DNA of 64,000 nucleotides, taken from positions 310,001 through 374,000 of the forward strand of contig NZ_SJSA01000002.1 in assembly GCF_004766125.1 (NCBI RefSeq), given 5' to 3'. The position numbers and the translations under genes were made by a program. This document shows, piece by piece, positions 17,338-25,992 of this stretch; the first letter of the stretch is position 1; the number at the start of each line of letters is the position of its first letter. Below the pieces are notes generated by a model. That model saw nothing but the letters and a program-made list of their open reading frames with translations. It was not told where the DNA came from and did no database searches. Origin of the DNA: Duncaniella freteri. GTDB taxonomy: Bacteria > Bacteroidota > Bacteroidia > Bacteroidales > Muribaculaceae.

Positions 17338-18165
17338 CTATTTGGTCATGAATTCCTGTGCGCGTGCCGGGTCGACCCCGAGTTGGATTGCCCGCTCTGC
17401 ATCTTTTTTTGCATCCTCCGGACGGTAGTGCATTTTATTAAGAGCGGCACGGTAGAGATAGAGTTCTCCATCGTTCGGGTCAAGCTCCAAGGCTTGGGCT
17501 ATATCTTCGGCTGCGGCCTGTAGATCGTCTGTCATAAGATAGCAGTAGGCTCGTGCTCCGAAGTATTCAGGCTCTTTTATTTTTCGCAGAATTTCGGTGT
17601 ACAGAGGTATTGCTTCGTTGTATTCTCCCACAAGGCTGTGCATTGTCGCCTCACCGATGAGGGCCTCATCGGAAGCCGGATAGTGAGTTTTGAGATATTC
17701 GAAATCCTCTTTGGCTACGTCAAACATCCTATGCCTGAGTGCTATCAGCCCATGATGAAATCGAGCGGTGATATATGTGGAATCGAGCATCATTATGCGG
17801 CTATAGTCATTGAATGCTTCCTGCTCAAGTCCCATTGCCGCATAGACCTTAGCCCTGTTGGCAATTATGGTTACACTTGACGGAGCGATGTCAAGAGCCT
17901 GGTCAAATGCATCAATTGCGAGCGAATCAAGCCCGAGGTTGTAACGCACCAGGCCCAGGTTGCTGAGCAGGAGCACATTGCCCGGATTGTCAGGCTCCTC
18001 CTTTATTGCATCCTGTAGGATTTTTGCTGCTTCGCTCCATTTGCCGTCGTTACATGCTTTATCAGCCTTGTCGACCAGTTCCATATATGGAGTGTCGGCA
18101 TAGGAGTAGACGGCGCAAGAAATAAATATGTATACGATGATGAGGAGATGGCGGTTTAGCTTCAT
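17338..18165 (-). CDS. Exported tetratricopeptide repeat protein
   Basis: A 275-residue protein with a signal peptide (MKLNRHLLIIVYIFISCAVYSYA, where the Cys at 17 may be a lipid site) and a chain of TPR helices: DKADKACNDGKWSEAAKILQDA (32-53), LGLVRYNLGLDSLAIDAFDQAL (about 70-91), RAKVYAAMGLEQEAFNDYSRIM and further copies up to the end. TPRs mediate protein contacts; it probably acts in the periplasm. Its start overlaps the stop of the upstream AraC gene by 4 bases, so the two are translationally coupled, an unusual pairing of an exported TPR protein and a transcription factor. Confidence 0.85.
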   Translation of the reverse strand: MKLNRHLLIIVYIFISCAVYSYADTPYMELVDKADKACNDGKWSEAAKILQDAIKEEPDNPGNVLLLSNLGLVRYNLGLDSLAIDAFDQALDIAPSSVTIIANRAKVYAAMGLEQEAFNDYSRIMMLDSTYITARFHHGLIALRHRMFDVAKEDFEYLKTHYPASDEALIGEATMHSLVGEYNEAIPLYTEILRKIKEPEYFGARAYCYLMTDDLQAAAEDIAQALELDPNDGELYLYRAALNKMHYRPEDAKKDAERAIQLGVDPARAQEFMTK

Positions 18166-19010
18166 GCTTCGGAGAGTTTTGCTCGGTAGTCACGTGGCGA
18201 CATACCGGTGAGATGCTTGAAGTATTTGCCAAAGAACGACTGGTTGGCAAAGTTGAGCTTCGTGCTGATTTCTTGAATGTTAAGCCCGGTGGAACGGAGC
18301 AGAAGTTTTGCTTCGAGGATTACACGCAGGTCAATCCATTCTCCGGCAGTCTTTTCACTGATCTCCTTCAGGACGGCTGACAGATGTTTGGGCGTTACAA
18401 ACAGTTTGTCGGCATAAAATGTCACTGAGCGTTCGGTCATGAAATTATCCTCAAGTATCTGTATGAACTTTATGAGCAGGTCCTCTTTGCGGGATTTGTG
18501 GACTGAGGTCTTAAGTCGAGATGCATATATGCCAAGCGTATTGAAAAACAGCACTTCGCACATCGCGCCCAACGCCATGTTATGATATGGTCGAGGGGTT
18601 GATGACAGCTGCTTGCTCAGCATATTGTAGATGAGCTTGAGCGATTCAAGTTCCTCGTCAGTGATATTTATTATCGGATTGTCGTAGAAGAAGAGGCTGT
18701 AGGGCACTACATATCTCAGGGACGGAAGTAGCTGATTGATCTTCTCCTGTGTGGCTGTAATGAAAAATCCTGAGAAATTTTCGTCAGTGACACAATCGGT
18801 GATCATATGCCCGGGGCGTAGCACAAGGATGTCGTTCGGACCTACAGTCCTCGACTCCATGTCAATGTAAGCGGAGATATGACCGGATATGCACACTACG
18901 AGAAGCATCCGTTCGAGACGCGTAGGAAACGTGATATATGGTATTTCAGCCAAAGACTGGAATACCGATATATCACGTTGATGGTATTTTAATGGGGTTG
19001 TAAGCTCCAT
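18162..19010 (-). CDS. AraC family transcriptional regulator coupled to the TPR gene
   Basis: A 282-residue regulator with a cupin-like N-terminus (AYIDMESRTVGPNDILVLRPGHMI) and the AraC DNA-binding domain at the end: VTFYADKLFVTPKHLSAVLKEISEKTAGEWIDLRVILEAKLLLRSTGLNIQEISTKLNFANQSFFGKYFKHLTGMSPRDYR. This NFANQSFFGKYFK subtype is common in Bacteroides. Its stop overlaps the start of the TPR-protein gene. Upstream it is separated by 34 bases from the carboxyltransferase gene, which is on the same strand, so read-through is possible. The inducer is unknown. Confidence 0.9.
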   Translation of the reverse strand: MELTTPLKYHQRDISVFQSLAEIPYITFPTRLERMLLVVCISGHISAYIDMESRTVGPNDILVLRPGHMITDCVTDENFSGFFITATQEKINQLLPSLRYVVPYSLFFYDNPIINITDEELESLKLIYNMLSKQLSSTPRPYHNMALGAMCEVLFFNTLGIYASRLKTSVHKSRKEDLLIKFIQILEDNFMTERSVTFYADKLFVTPKHLSAVLKEISEKTAGEWIDLRVILEAKLLLRSTGLNIQEISTKLNFANQSFFGKYFKHLTGMSPRDYRAKLSEA

Positions 19011-19044
19011 TAAGGGTTCTGTTTAGTTCAACTTGCTCAGGGGG

Positions 19045-20961
19045 TTAATCCTGAAATTCTATTAATGGGGAGTCGGTGTTGACTACGTCACCCTCAGATA
19101 CGAGGACACGTTTGATTACGGCATCGTTGCTTGCTTCAACATCGTTCTCCATTTTCATTGCCTCATACACGAGGAGTAGTTCACCTTTCTTGACAGTCTG
19201 ACCGTCTTTTACATTGACTGATATGATACGTCCACCCATTGGGGCAACAAGTGTTGGACCGGTGATCGGTTCGCTTTCCTCTTTTGGAGCAACCTCTGCA
19301 ACTGTCTCGACAACCTCTTCGGCTTTCTGAGCATTATATTCCTCTGAACGACGTTTGCGCAGGAATCCGTTGGCTACCGACGGCAGGAGCTCAAGAAGCA
19401 GCATCTCTTCATTGTTGGATGCAAGAGGCATTCCTCCCATATCACTGAGGGTGGGGTTCTCAGGCTTCTTGTAGGATGATACATCGTAGGCTTTTTCTAT
19501 AGGTGAGCCTGTGATTTTTTCGCGGAAAGCTGGGTCGACAGGAACAGGAGTTTTGCCGTATTCGCCCTTTACAAGTGAGATGAACTGGTTGTTGGTAGTG
19601 GTGTAGTCAGGCTTGCCGTTCTTACGGTCAAGAGCAACAAGTACAGCCTGGCTGCCGACAATCTGGCTTGTAGGTGTCACAAGTGGTATCAGACCTGCGT
19701 CACGGCGCACCATCGGGATCAGTCTCATGGCATCTTCGAGAAGGTCCTCGCTCTTGAGCTGTTTGAGCTGTGCTACCATATTGGAGTACATGCCTCCGGG
19801 CACTTCCGCTGTCTTGACAAGTTCGTTGGGTTTGGGGAAATGGAAATATGCCTCGATCTTATGGCATGTCTCAAGCAGGCCTTCTTCATCACCGGCAAAT
19901 GCAAAACTGATAGCTGTGTCGAACAGGGCTGCGATTTCGGCAGGGAGAGTATCGTTGAGAGGATCGAAATCGATCGGCATTTTATCGCGGTTGAGGTCGA
20001 AATCGGCAAGAGCCTTACGTGCGTTGAAGAGCTCTTTGCGTATGCGTCCAACAGCTTCCATATTCACTTCAACCTCTACGCCGAGACGCTGACAGAATAT
20101 GTATATAAGTTCAATGGCTGGGGCTGCAGAGCCTCCTCCAAACCACCAAATGTTGGTGTCAAGGATGTCGACTCCGTTGATGATTGCCATGAGAGCTGAT
20201 GCCAGACCGTAGCCGGGAGTGCAATGTGTGTGGAAATCAACAGGGACTTTCACGTTGGCTTTAAGAGCCGATATGATGGATGCCGCACGTGATGGATTCA
20301 CAAGCCCGGCCATATCCTTAAGGGTTATGATCTTGGCACCGAGAGCTTCCATAGCCTTGGCTTTCTCTACGAAATAATTGTCGGTAAAGATTTTCTCAGG
20401 CTCTGCCGGTTTGCTGCCAAACATTGACTTCAGTTTGCCCATGAATCCGCTTGGCTCCTCTTTGACTTCCTGTTTTGGGTCTACGGTATAGCACACGGCA
20501 CCATCGGCAATTCCGCCAAGAGAGTTGATAAGTCTGATGGATTCCTTTACATTATCGATGTCATTGAGCGCATCAAATATTCTCATCACATTGAGACCGT
20601 TGTCGATAGCTTCCTTGTAGAAGCCCTCAAGAACGGAATTGGGGTAGGGAACGTAGCCAAAAAGGTTGCGTCCGCGTGACAGGGCAGAAAGGAGTGACTT
20701 TGGATGTCCGCTTTTGGAGTCCATTGCCTTTGAGACAATGCGCAGACGGTCCCATGGGGATTCGTCAAGATAGCGCATCACCGAGTCGGGTACTGCACCG
20801 CCCCATACTTCCATGATGTAGAAATTTGCATCCTCGTAGTAGGGGAGCAGTTTGTCGATTGTGGCTTGGTTCATACGGGTAGCGAATAGCGATTGCTGAC
20901 CGTCACGAAGGGTCAAGTCACGGATTTTCAGAATTGGACGTGTAATTTTTGCCATATTCAA
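19045..20961 (-). CDS. Biotin-dependent carboxyltransferase (pyruvate carboxylase subunit B / oxaloacetate decarboxylase alpha)
   Basis: A 638-residue enzyme moving carboxyl groups between biotin and a keto acid. The HMGL-like carboxyltransferase domain opens LTLRDGQQSLFATRM (16-30), with metal-ligand regions ITLKDMAGLVNP and VDFHTHCTPGYGLA; a conserved carboxylase domain follows, and the C-terminal biotinyl domain has the target lysine K603 in YEAMKMEND. An extra segment of about 25 residues (VKEEPSGFMGKLKSMFGSKP) interrupts the barrel after VCYTVDPKQ. No biotin carboxylase or membrane decarboxylase subunit lies nearby, so the choice between pyruvate carboxylase B and a decarboxylase alpha subunit stays open. 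An alternative start is the ATG at 20955. Confidence 0.88.
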   Translation of the reverse strand: MNMAKITRPILKIRDLTLRDGQQSLFATRMNQATIDKLLPYYEDANFYIMEVWGGAVPDSVMRYLDESPWDRLRIVSKAMDSKSGHPKSLLSALSRGRNLFGYVPYPNSVLEGFYKEAIDNGLNVMRIFDALNDIDNVKESIRLINSLGGIADGAVCYTVDPKQEVKEEPSGFMGKLKSMFGSKPAEPEKIFTDNYFVEKAKAMEALGAKIITLKDMAGLVNPSRAASIISALKANVKVPVDFHTHCTPGYGLASALMAIINGVDILDTNIWWFGGGSAAPAIELIYIFCQRLGVEVEVNMEAVGRIRKELFNARKALADFDLNRDKMPIDFDPLNDTLPAEIAALFDTAISFAFAGDEEGLLETCHKIEAYFHFPKPNELVKTAEVPGGMYSNMVAQLKQLKSEDLLEDAMRLIPMVRRDAGLIPLVTPTSQIVGSQAVLVALDRKNGKPDYTTTNNQFISLVKGEYGKTPVPVDPAFREKITGSPIEKAYDVSSYKKPENPTLSDMGGMPLASNNEEMLLLELLPSVANGFLRKRRSEEYNAQKAEEVVETVAEVAPKEESEPITGPTLVAPMGGRIISVNVKDGQTVKKGELLLVYEAMKMENDVEASNDAVIKRVLVSEGDVVNTDSPLIEFQD

Positions 20962-20987
20962 CGAGGTGTGATGTTTGAAACGTATCG

Positions 20988-20995
20988 CAAAGATA
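20988..20995 (-). promoter_or_regulatory. -7 element for the carboxyltransferase gene
   Basis: TATCTTTG on the minus strand, 26 bases before the start at 20961. It may drive the carboxyltransferase, AraC and TPR genes together. Confidence 0.55.
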
Positions 20996-21026
20996 AGTGG
21001 AATTTTTGTATTAATGAAATTTTTCT

Positions 21027-21668
21027 TTAATTGATGTACGGATTAGATGAAATTTCTTTTCCGACTGTTGTCTCCGGACCATGCCCCGGGAGTATCACTG
21101 TGTCGTGGGGCAGTGTGAGGATGCGTTGTTGTATGGAGTCTATCAGTTGCCCATAGTCGCCGCGAGGCAGATCGGTGCGTCCTATTGATCCTTTGAACAG
21201 GGCATCACCTGTGATTACGAATCCAGATTCCGGACAATATAGCGCGATGCTGCCTGGAGAGTGTCCGGGCACACAAAGGATGTCGATAGGTTCCTTGCCA
21301 AGATAGAGGCGGTCGTTGTCCTTTAATAATATGTCCGGACCATGATCCGTGACATGTACCGGGATATGGAATCGTCGGGTCTGTTCGGATAGGGTAAGCC
21401 CGAGAAATTCGTCAGCCTGATGTGCCGCAATGTCAATACCATATTTATCCTTTATATATAGATTGCCGAATATGTGGTCAAGGTGCATATGTGTATTGAT
21501 GAGATGCCTTATTGAGAGGTGCTCTCGTTCAATGAATGAGTCGACTGCGTTTAATTCGGCTATGTCAGTCATGCCAGGATCTATAATGGCGGCTTCATGA
21601 CTGTCCGGCTCCCATATAACATATGTGTTTACACCGAAAGGATTGACTATAAAACGGCTTACTTTCAT
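21027..21668 (-). CDS. MBL-fold metallohydrolase (glyoxalase II-like)
   Basis: A 213-residue metallo-beta-lactamase-fold hydrolase. The zinc motif is NTHMHLDHIFGN, with H60, H62, D64 and H65; additional ligands are the His in VPGHSPGSI, the Asp in ITGDALFKGSIGRTDLP, and the His in ILPGHGPETTVGKE near the end. The GRTDLPRGD and GPETT segments are typical of the glyoxalase II-related/YcbL group that hydrolyses thioesters. Its start overlaps the rsmG stop by 4 bases, so they form one operon. The exact substrate is not clear. Confidence 0.9.
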   Translation of the reverse strand: MKVSRFIVNPFGVNTYVIWEPDSHEAAIIDPGMTDIAELNAVDSFIEREHLSIRHLINTHMHLDHIFGNLYIKDKYGIDIAAHQADEFLGLTLSEQTRRFHIPVHVTDHGPDILLKDNDRLYLGKEPIDILCVPGHSPGSIALYCPESGFVITGDALFKGSIGRTDLPRGDYGQLIDSIQQRILTLPHDTVILPGHGPETTVGKEISSNPYIN

Positions 21669-22285
21669 AGCTCTACATATATTAGATCCTTTTCTGCGAA
21701 ATACTCGTGAGGAAAATAATCGCTCAGCGGGACATCTATGAGCGGGTGCTTCTCACGTCCGAGTTCGGCTCGCAGGTCACCACCTTTCAGGCAGATTAGA
21801 CCATTGGGGAGCTTGTTGGCCGACTTGGGGGATATATTGCGTTGTATGAGTTTTACGAGTTCATCGAGTTGCATCACGGCTCGTGATATCACGAAGTCAA
21901 ATTTATTATGGCATTCGCCGCTGTCGCCATGTTGAAATGAGACATTTGTGAGCCCAACTTCTTCTGCGATAGACTGTGCCACTTTGATTTTTTTTCCGAT
22001 ACGGTCGATCAGGTGAAATGAGCAATCAGGCCACAATATCGCCAATGGTATGCCCGGGAACCCGCCTCCTGTCCCGAGGTCCAGGAATTTAGTGCCGGCA
22101 ACAGGGGTTATGAATTTACCGATTGAGAGTGAATGCAGTATATGATGGGTGTAAAGATTGTCAATGTCTTTTCGTGATATGACGTTGATTTTTTGGTTCC
22201 ATTCGGGATAAAGTGTCCCTAACTGGGTCAGTTGCTCGATCTGTTTTGGAGTGAGATCAGGGAAGTATTTTAGTATTTCGTCCAT
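21665..22285 (-). CDS. rsmG: 16S rRNA (guanine527-N7)-methyltransferase
   Basis: A 206-residue methyltransferase of the GidB/RsmG family that modifies G527 of 16S rRNA. The SAM site is FLDLGTGGGFPGIPLAI (67-83), followed by HLIDRIGKKIKVAQSIAEEVGL and the family's FDFVISRAVMQLDELVKL. The opening helix FPDLTPKQIEQLTQLGTLYPEWNQKINVISRKD is standard. Loss of this enzyme gives low-level streptomycin resistance in other bacteria. It is divergent from the CvfB-like gene, with both promoters in the shared gap. Confidence 0.94.
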   Translation of the reverse strand: MDEILKYFPDLTPKQIEQLTQLGTLYPEWNQKINVISRKDIDNLYTHHILHSLSIGKFITPVAGTKFLDLGTGGGFPGIPLAILWPDCSFHLIDRIGKKIKVAQSIAEEVGLTNVSFQHGDSGECHNKFDFVISRAVMQLDELVKLIQRNISPKSANKLPNGLICLKGGDLRAELGREKHPLIDVPLSDYFPHEYFAEKDLIYVEL

Positions 22286-22362
22286 ATGTCTATTTGGAAT
22301 TTCAGTGAGGCGGAAGCCAGATTGTATATCGGTCCGATCTCAAATAATGATGATTACTACTG

Positions 22363-22370
22363 CAAAAGTA
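22363..22370 (-). promoter_or_regulatory. -7 element for rsmG
   Basis: TACTTTTG on the minus strand, 77 bases before the rsmG start; the divergent promoter for the CvfB-like gene lies 23 bases away. Confidence 0.5.
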
Positions 22371-22393
22371 GCCTTTATATGTGAAAAATTGAC

Positions 22394-22401
22394 TAATTTT
22401 G
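22394..22401 (+). promoter_or_regulatory. -7 element for the CvfB-like gene
   Basis: TAATTTTG, 17 bases before the ATG at 22419, so that the leader is very short. It rules out the longer start at 22251. Confidence 0.55.
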
Positions 22402-22418
22402 CTCAAAACTTTTATACG

Positions 22419-23252
22419 ATGGTAAAAATAGGAAAGTATAACAGGCTTAGAATCGTTAAGAATGTCGATTTCGGAGCTTATCTTGATGGTGGGGACGGAG
22501 TGGAAATTCTGTTGCCTGCCAGATATATCGAGACACCTTTGCATAAGGATGACGAGATCGAAGTATTCATATATAGAGATAATGAAGGGAGACTTATCGC
22601 GACTACTGAGCATCCTTATGCCCAGGTGGGTGAGTTTGCTTTCCTGCGAGTCAATGACGTGAACCGTATGGGGGCGTTTCTTGACTGGGGACTTATGAAG
22701 CAATTGCTGGTCCCGTTCAGCGAACAGCGTATGAAATTGTCAAAGGGGATGGTGGTTCCGGTATATGTGTACCTTGATGATGCGTCACAGAGAATAGTGG
22801 CGTCTGCCAAGATAGAACAGTTCCTGGGCAACAAGGTGCCTAAATATTTTCTTGGAGAAAAAGTTACGGCACTCGTGTATAAACATGCTGAAATTGGCTA
22901 TAAGGCAATCGTTGACAATCTGTTTCACGGAATGTTGTATGACAATGAGCTTTATGGTCAGTTGAAGGTTGGCGACACCGTGACTGCTTATGTGAAGCGA
23001 GTAAGAGAGGATGGCAAGATTGACCTTTTGCTGCATGGAGGAAAGGATGGCCGTATCGATTCGTTGGTTGATGGTATCAGGGAAAAGTTACTCCAATCGT
23101 CCGACAAGTTCATTCCTGTCAGTGACAGTTCAAGCCCGGATGTGATCAGGGATATGTTCAACTGCTCAAAAAAGGATTTCAAAAAAGCCATTGGCAATCT
23201 GTACCGCGACAGGATCATAGAGATTACACCTGACGGAATAAAGCTTGTGTGA
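22419..23252 (+). CDS. S1 RNA-binding domain protein, CvfB-like
   Basis: A 277-residue RNA-binding protein resembling CvfB. It contains consecutive S1-type modules: MVKIGKYNRLRIVKNVDFGAYLDGG at the start, FAFLRVNDVNRMGAFLDWGLMKQLLVPF (about 65-95), and KVGDTVTAYVKRVREDGKIDLLL (about 180-205), then a C-terminal winged-helix-like part with FNCSKKDFKKAIGNLYRDRIIEITPDGIKL. This three-S1 plus winged-helix order is that of CvfB. The ATG at 22419 is chosen because of the promoter position; the longer frame would overlap rsmG. An 18-bp hairpin follows the stop. Confidence 0.88.
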   Translation: MVKIGKYNRLRIVKNVDFGAYLDGGDGVEILLPARYIETPLHKDDEIEVFIYRDNEGRLIATTEHPYAQVGEFAFLRVNDVNRMGAFLDWGLMKQLLVPFSEQRMKLSKGMVVPVYVYLDDASQRIVASAKIEQFLGNKVPKYFLGEKVTALVYKHAEIGYKAIVDNLFHGMLYDNELYGQLKVGDTVTAYVKRVREDGKIDLLLHGGKDGRIDSLVDGIREKLLQSSDKFIPVSDSSSPDVIRDMFNCSKKDFKKAIGNLYRDRIIEITPDGIKLV

Positions 23253-23274
23253 TTATTGTCTGATGAGGACATAT

Positions 23275-23313
23275 GGCAAGCGGGTCCGACTTATAAAGTC
23301 GGACCCGCTTGCC
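23275..23313. terminator. Bidirectional terminator between the CvfB-like gene and rmlB
   Basis: Perfect 18-base arms 23275-23292 and 23296-23313 around a 3-base loop, between two convergent genes (stops at 23252 and 23336). A T-run follows on the plus strand. Confidence 0.85.
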
Positions 23314-23335
23314 GCTTTTGGGATATTGAACGGTT

Positions 23336-24472
23336 TTAACGGTTCTTGTACATGTCGTCGTAATAACGCTCGTATTCTCCGGATGTTATGTTGTCCATCC
23401 ATGCCTGGTTGTCGAGATACCAGCGGACGGTTTTCTCTATGCCTTCCTCAAATTGCAGTGAGGGTTCCCAGCCAAGTTCTTTCTGAAGTTTGCGTGAGTC
23501 TATGGCATAACGCAGGTCATGACCGGCACGGTCGGTCACATAGGTGATAAGCTCATCGGAATGTCCTTCCGGATTTCCGAGCAGGCGGTCCACGGTCCTG
23601 ATCACCACTTTTATGATATCAATATTTTTCCATTCATTGAAGCCTCCGATGTTGTAAGTCTCAGCTACATTCCCTTTGTGGAATATCAGATCGATGGCAC
23701 GTGCGTGGTCCACAACGTATAGCCAGTCGCGTACATTTTCACCTTTGCCGTATACTGGCAGTGGCTTGCGATGACGTATGTTGTTGATGAATAGCGGTAT
23801 GAGCTTTTCAGGGAATTGGTATGGACCGTAATTGTTGGAGCAGTTGGTCACAATCGTTGGCATTCCATAGGTGTCGTGATAGGCACGTACGAAATGGTCG
23901 CTTGATGCTTTTGATGCGCTGTATGGGGAGTGAGGATTGTATTTTGTGGTTTCGAGGAAGAATTCAGAGCCGTAGGCATGGTGATGCTCCTTGGATGAGG
24001 CTGTGGTAGTGAACGGCGATTCAATCCCTTCCGGATTGGTTAGTTCAAGTGCTCCGTATACCTCATCGGTGGATATATGGTAGAATCTTTTCCCTTCGTA
24101 TTTTTCAGGAAGCGATTCCCAATGCACTTTGGCAGCCTGCAGCAGAGAAAGTGTGCCCATCACATTGGTCTTGGCAAATGTGAACGGATCTTTGATTGAT
24201 CGGTCTACATGGCTCTCTGCCGCCAGGTGGATTATACCGTCGACGTTGTGCTGTCTGATAAGTTCAAGCATCCTGTCAAAGTCGCAGATGTCAGCTTTGA
24301 TGAAAGTGTAGTTTGGCTTGTTTTCGATATCAGCAAGATTGGCGAGATTGCCGGCATAGGTGAGCTTGTCAACATTTATTATATGGTAGTCCGGGTATTT
24401 GTTGACAAAAAGTCTTACAACATGAGAGCCGATAAAACCGGCACCGCCTGTTATTATGATATTACGCTTCAT
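23336..24472 (-). CDS. rfbB: dTDP-glucose 4,6-dehydratase
   Basis: Second step of dTDP-L-rhamnose synthesis: dTDP-glucose to the 4-keto-6-deoxy sugar. Extended short-chain dehydrogenase fold with NAD loop GGAGFIG (9-15), active-site THR-Asp-Glu trio T135, D136, E137 in HISTDEVYG, and Y184/K188 in PYSASKAS. At 378 residues it is slightly longer than the usual 350. It overlaps the rfbD start region: its first 11 bases lie inside the end of rfbD. It is the last gene of the ugd-rfbA-rfbC-rfbD-rfbB run. Confidence 0.96.
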   Translation of the reverse strand: MKRNIIITGGAGFIGSHVVRLFVNKYPDYHIINVDKLTYAGNLANLADIENKPNYTFIKADICDFDRMLELIRQHNVDGIIHLAAESHVDRSIKDPFTFAKTNVMGTLSLLQAAKVHWESLPEKYEGKRFYHISTDEVYGALELTNPEGIESPFTTTASSKEHHHAYGSEFFLETTKYNPHSPYSASKASSDHFVRAYHDTYGMPTIVTNCSNNYGPYQFPEKLIPLFINNIRHRKPLPVYGKGENVRDWLYVVDHARAIDLIFHKGNVAETYNIGGFNEWKNIDIIKVVIRTVDRLLGNPEGHSDELITYVTDRAGHDLRYAIDSRKLQKELGWEPSLQFEEGIEKTVRWYLDNQAWMDNITSGEYERYYDDMYKNR

Positions 24473-25337
24473 TTGCTTTGATATTTTTGATACAGGTTTT
24501 GAGAGAATCGGTCCAGTATGGGACTTTTATTCCAAAAGTTTCCTTGATTTTAGTTTTGTCGAGCACCGAGTAGGAGGGACGTGTCACTTTTGACGGGAAT
24601 TCGTCCGAGTGGCACGGTTGTATGTCGCACGTGTCGTTTCCTGCGATTTCGGCAATCATTTTTGTGAAGTCATACCATGAGCACACTCCCTCATTGGAGT
24701 AATGATATATGCCCTCGTTGTCCTTGTATCGACGGTTTTCTATGATATCGAAAATAGTGTCGGCAAGGTCCTGGGCATATGTAGGCGTGCCTGTCTGGTC
24801 GAATACAACTTTAAGGGTTGGTTTTGTGGATGTGAGGCTGAGCATGGTTTTGACAAAATTTTTGCCGTATTCCGAATAGAGCCATGCTGTGCGGAATATG
24901 AGAGATTTCACTCCACTTGCGGCGATAGCCTGTTCGCCATGAAGTTTGGTCATGCCGTAAACTCCTGTCGGTGTTCCTTTTTGGTCTTCTCTGCAAGGGA
25001 CATTGTATGGTTCTTTGCCGAATACATAATCAGTGGATATATGTATCAGTGTTCCGTCGTTATCTTTTATTGCTTCGGCAAGATTACGCACTGCGTCGGA
25101 ATTCAAGGTCTCGGCAAATTCGGCATCATCCTCTGCCTTATCGACATTTGTGTATGCGGCGCAGTTGATGATCAATTCGATATCGTTGTCTTTCACCATA
25201 CGTTTCACAGCTTCGGCATTGGTGATGTCGAGTTCTGCTACATCGGTGAATATATAATTGTCTTTTGAGCCTCGTTCCGAGCAATTGCGTAAACAATTGC
25301 CAAGTTGTCCGTTGGCTCCGGTAACTAATATTTTCAT
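24462..25337 (-). CDS. rfbD: dTDP-4-dehydrorhamnose reductase
   Basis: Final step of dTDP-L-rhamnose synthesis, reducing the 4-keto group with NAD(P)H. Features: GANGQLGN nucleotide loop (residues 8-15), STDYVFG (Ser/Thr of the active site) and YGMTKLHGEQ with the catalytic Tyr and Lys; RTAWLYSEYGKNFVKTML is typical for the family. 291 residues is normal. It ends 11 bases inside rfbB and starts 74 bases after the rfbC stop. Confidence 0.95.
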   Translation of the reverse strand: MKILVTGANGQLGNCLRNCSERGSKDNYIFTDVAELDITNAEAVKRMVKDNDIELIINCAAYTNVDKAEDDAEFAETLNSDAVRNLAEAIKDNDGTLIHISTDYVFGKEPYNVPCREDQKGTPTGVYGMTKLHGEQAIAASGVKSLIFRTAWLYSEYGKNFVKTMLSLTSTKPTLKVVFDQTGTPTYAQDLADTIFDIIENRRYKDNEGIYHYSNEGVCSWYDFTKMIAEIAGNDTCDIQPCHSDEFPSKVTRPSYSVLDKTKIKETFGIKVPYWTDSLKTCIKNIKANEA

Positions 25338-25411
25338 AAATGGGATCTGGATAGTAGATTATGAAAATGGGCTGACTTTTTCAGTTATGCCTGTAATGCT
25401 TTTCTGCCGGA

Positions 25412-25984
25412 TTACCTGTATAAATCAATGTTGAAGTCAAAAGGTGACTCGAAGTCTGCCAGGAGGGGATGGCAGGAGTCTTTGTCTGACAATATGGCGT
25501 AGGCAGGATCAATTAGCCAGTCGATTTCGAGAGACGGATCGGCTATCGATATCCCGCCGTCGGCCTGAGGGGCATAGAAATTGTCACATTTATACTGGAA
25601 TATCGCAATGTCGGAAAGCACTGCAAATCCGTGTGCGAAACCTCTGGGAACGAAGAATTGCCGATGATTATCCTCAGTAAGCTCAACAGCGACATGCCTG
25701 CCGTAGGTGGGGGAGCCTTTGCGGATATCGACAGCAACATCCAGTACGGCACCTTTGACACACCGTACAAGTTTGGATTGAGTGAAGGGTGGAAGCTGGA
25801 AATGAAGTCCGCGCATCACCCCTTTGGTCGACATCGATTCATTGTCCTGAACGAAGTTGACGGGGCGTACTTTCTCATCAAATTCCTTTTTGTTATAACT
25901 CTCAAAGAAATATCCGCGTGCATCCTTGAATACACGAGGCTCGATGATCACTACGCCATCTATATCGGTCTTGATTACTTCCAT
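25412..25984 (-). CDS. rfbC: dTDP-4-dehydrorhamnose 3,5-epimerase
   Basis: Epimerises the 4-keto sugar at C3 and C5. It is a 190-residue cupin: RGLHFQLPPFTQSKLVRCVKGAVLDVAVDIRKGSPTYG contains the catalytic His and Lys of RmlC, and FFVPRGFAHGFAVLSD is the second signature. Its start is only 8 bases from the rfbA stop, so the two are co-transcribed. The pathway around it is complete. Confidence 0.96.
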   Translation of the reverse strand: MEVIKTDIDGVVIIEPRVFKDARGYFFESYNKKEFDEKVRPVNFVQDNESMSTKGVMRGLHFQLPPFTQSKLVRCVKGAVLDVAVDIRKGSPTYGRHVAVELTEDNHRQFFVPRGFAHGFAVLSDIAIFQYKCDNFYAPQADGGISIADPSLEIDWLIDPAYAILSDKDSCHPLLADFESPFDFNIDLYR

Positions 25985-25992
25985 AAACAGTT

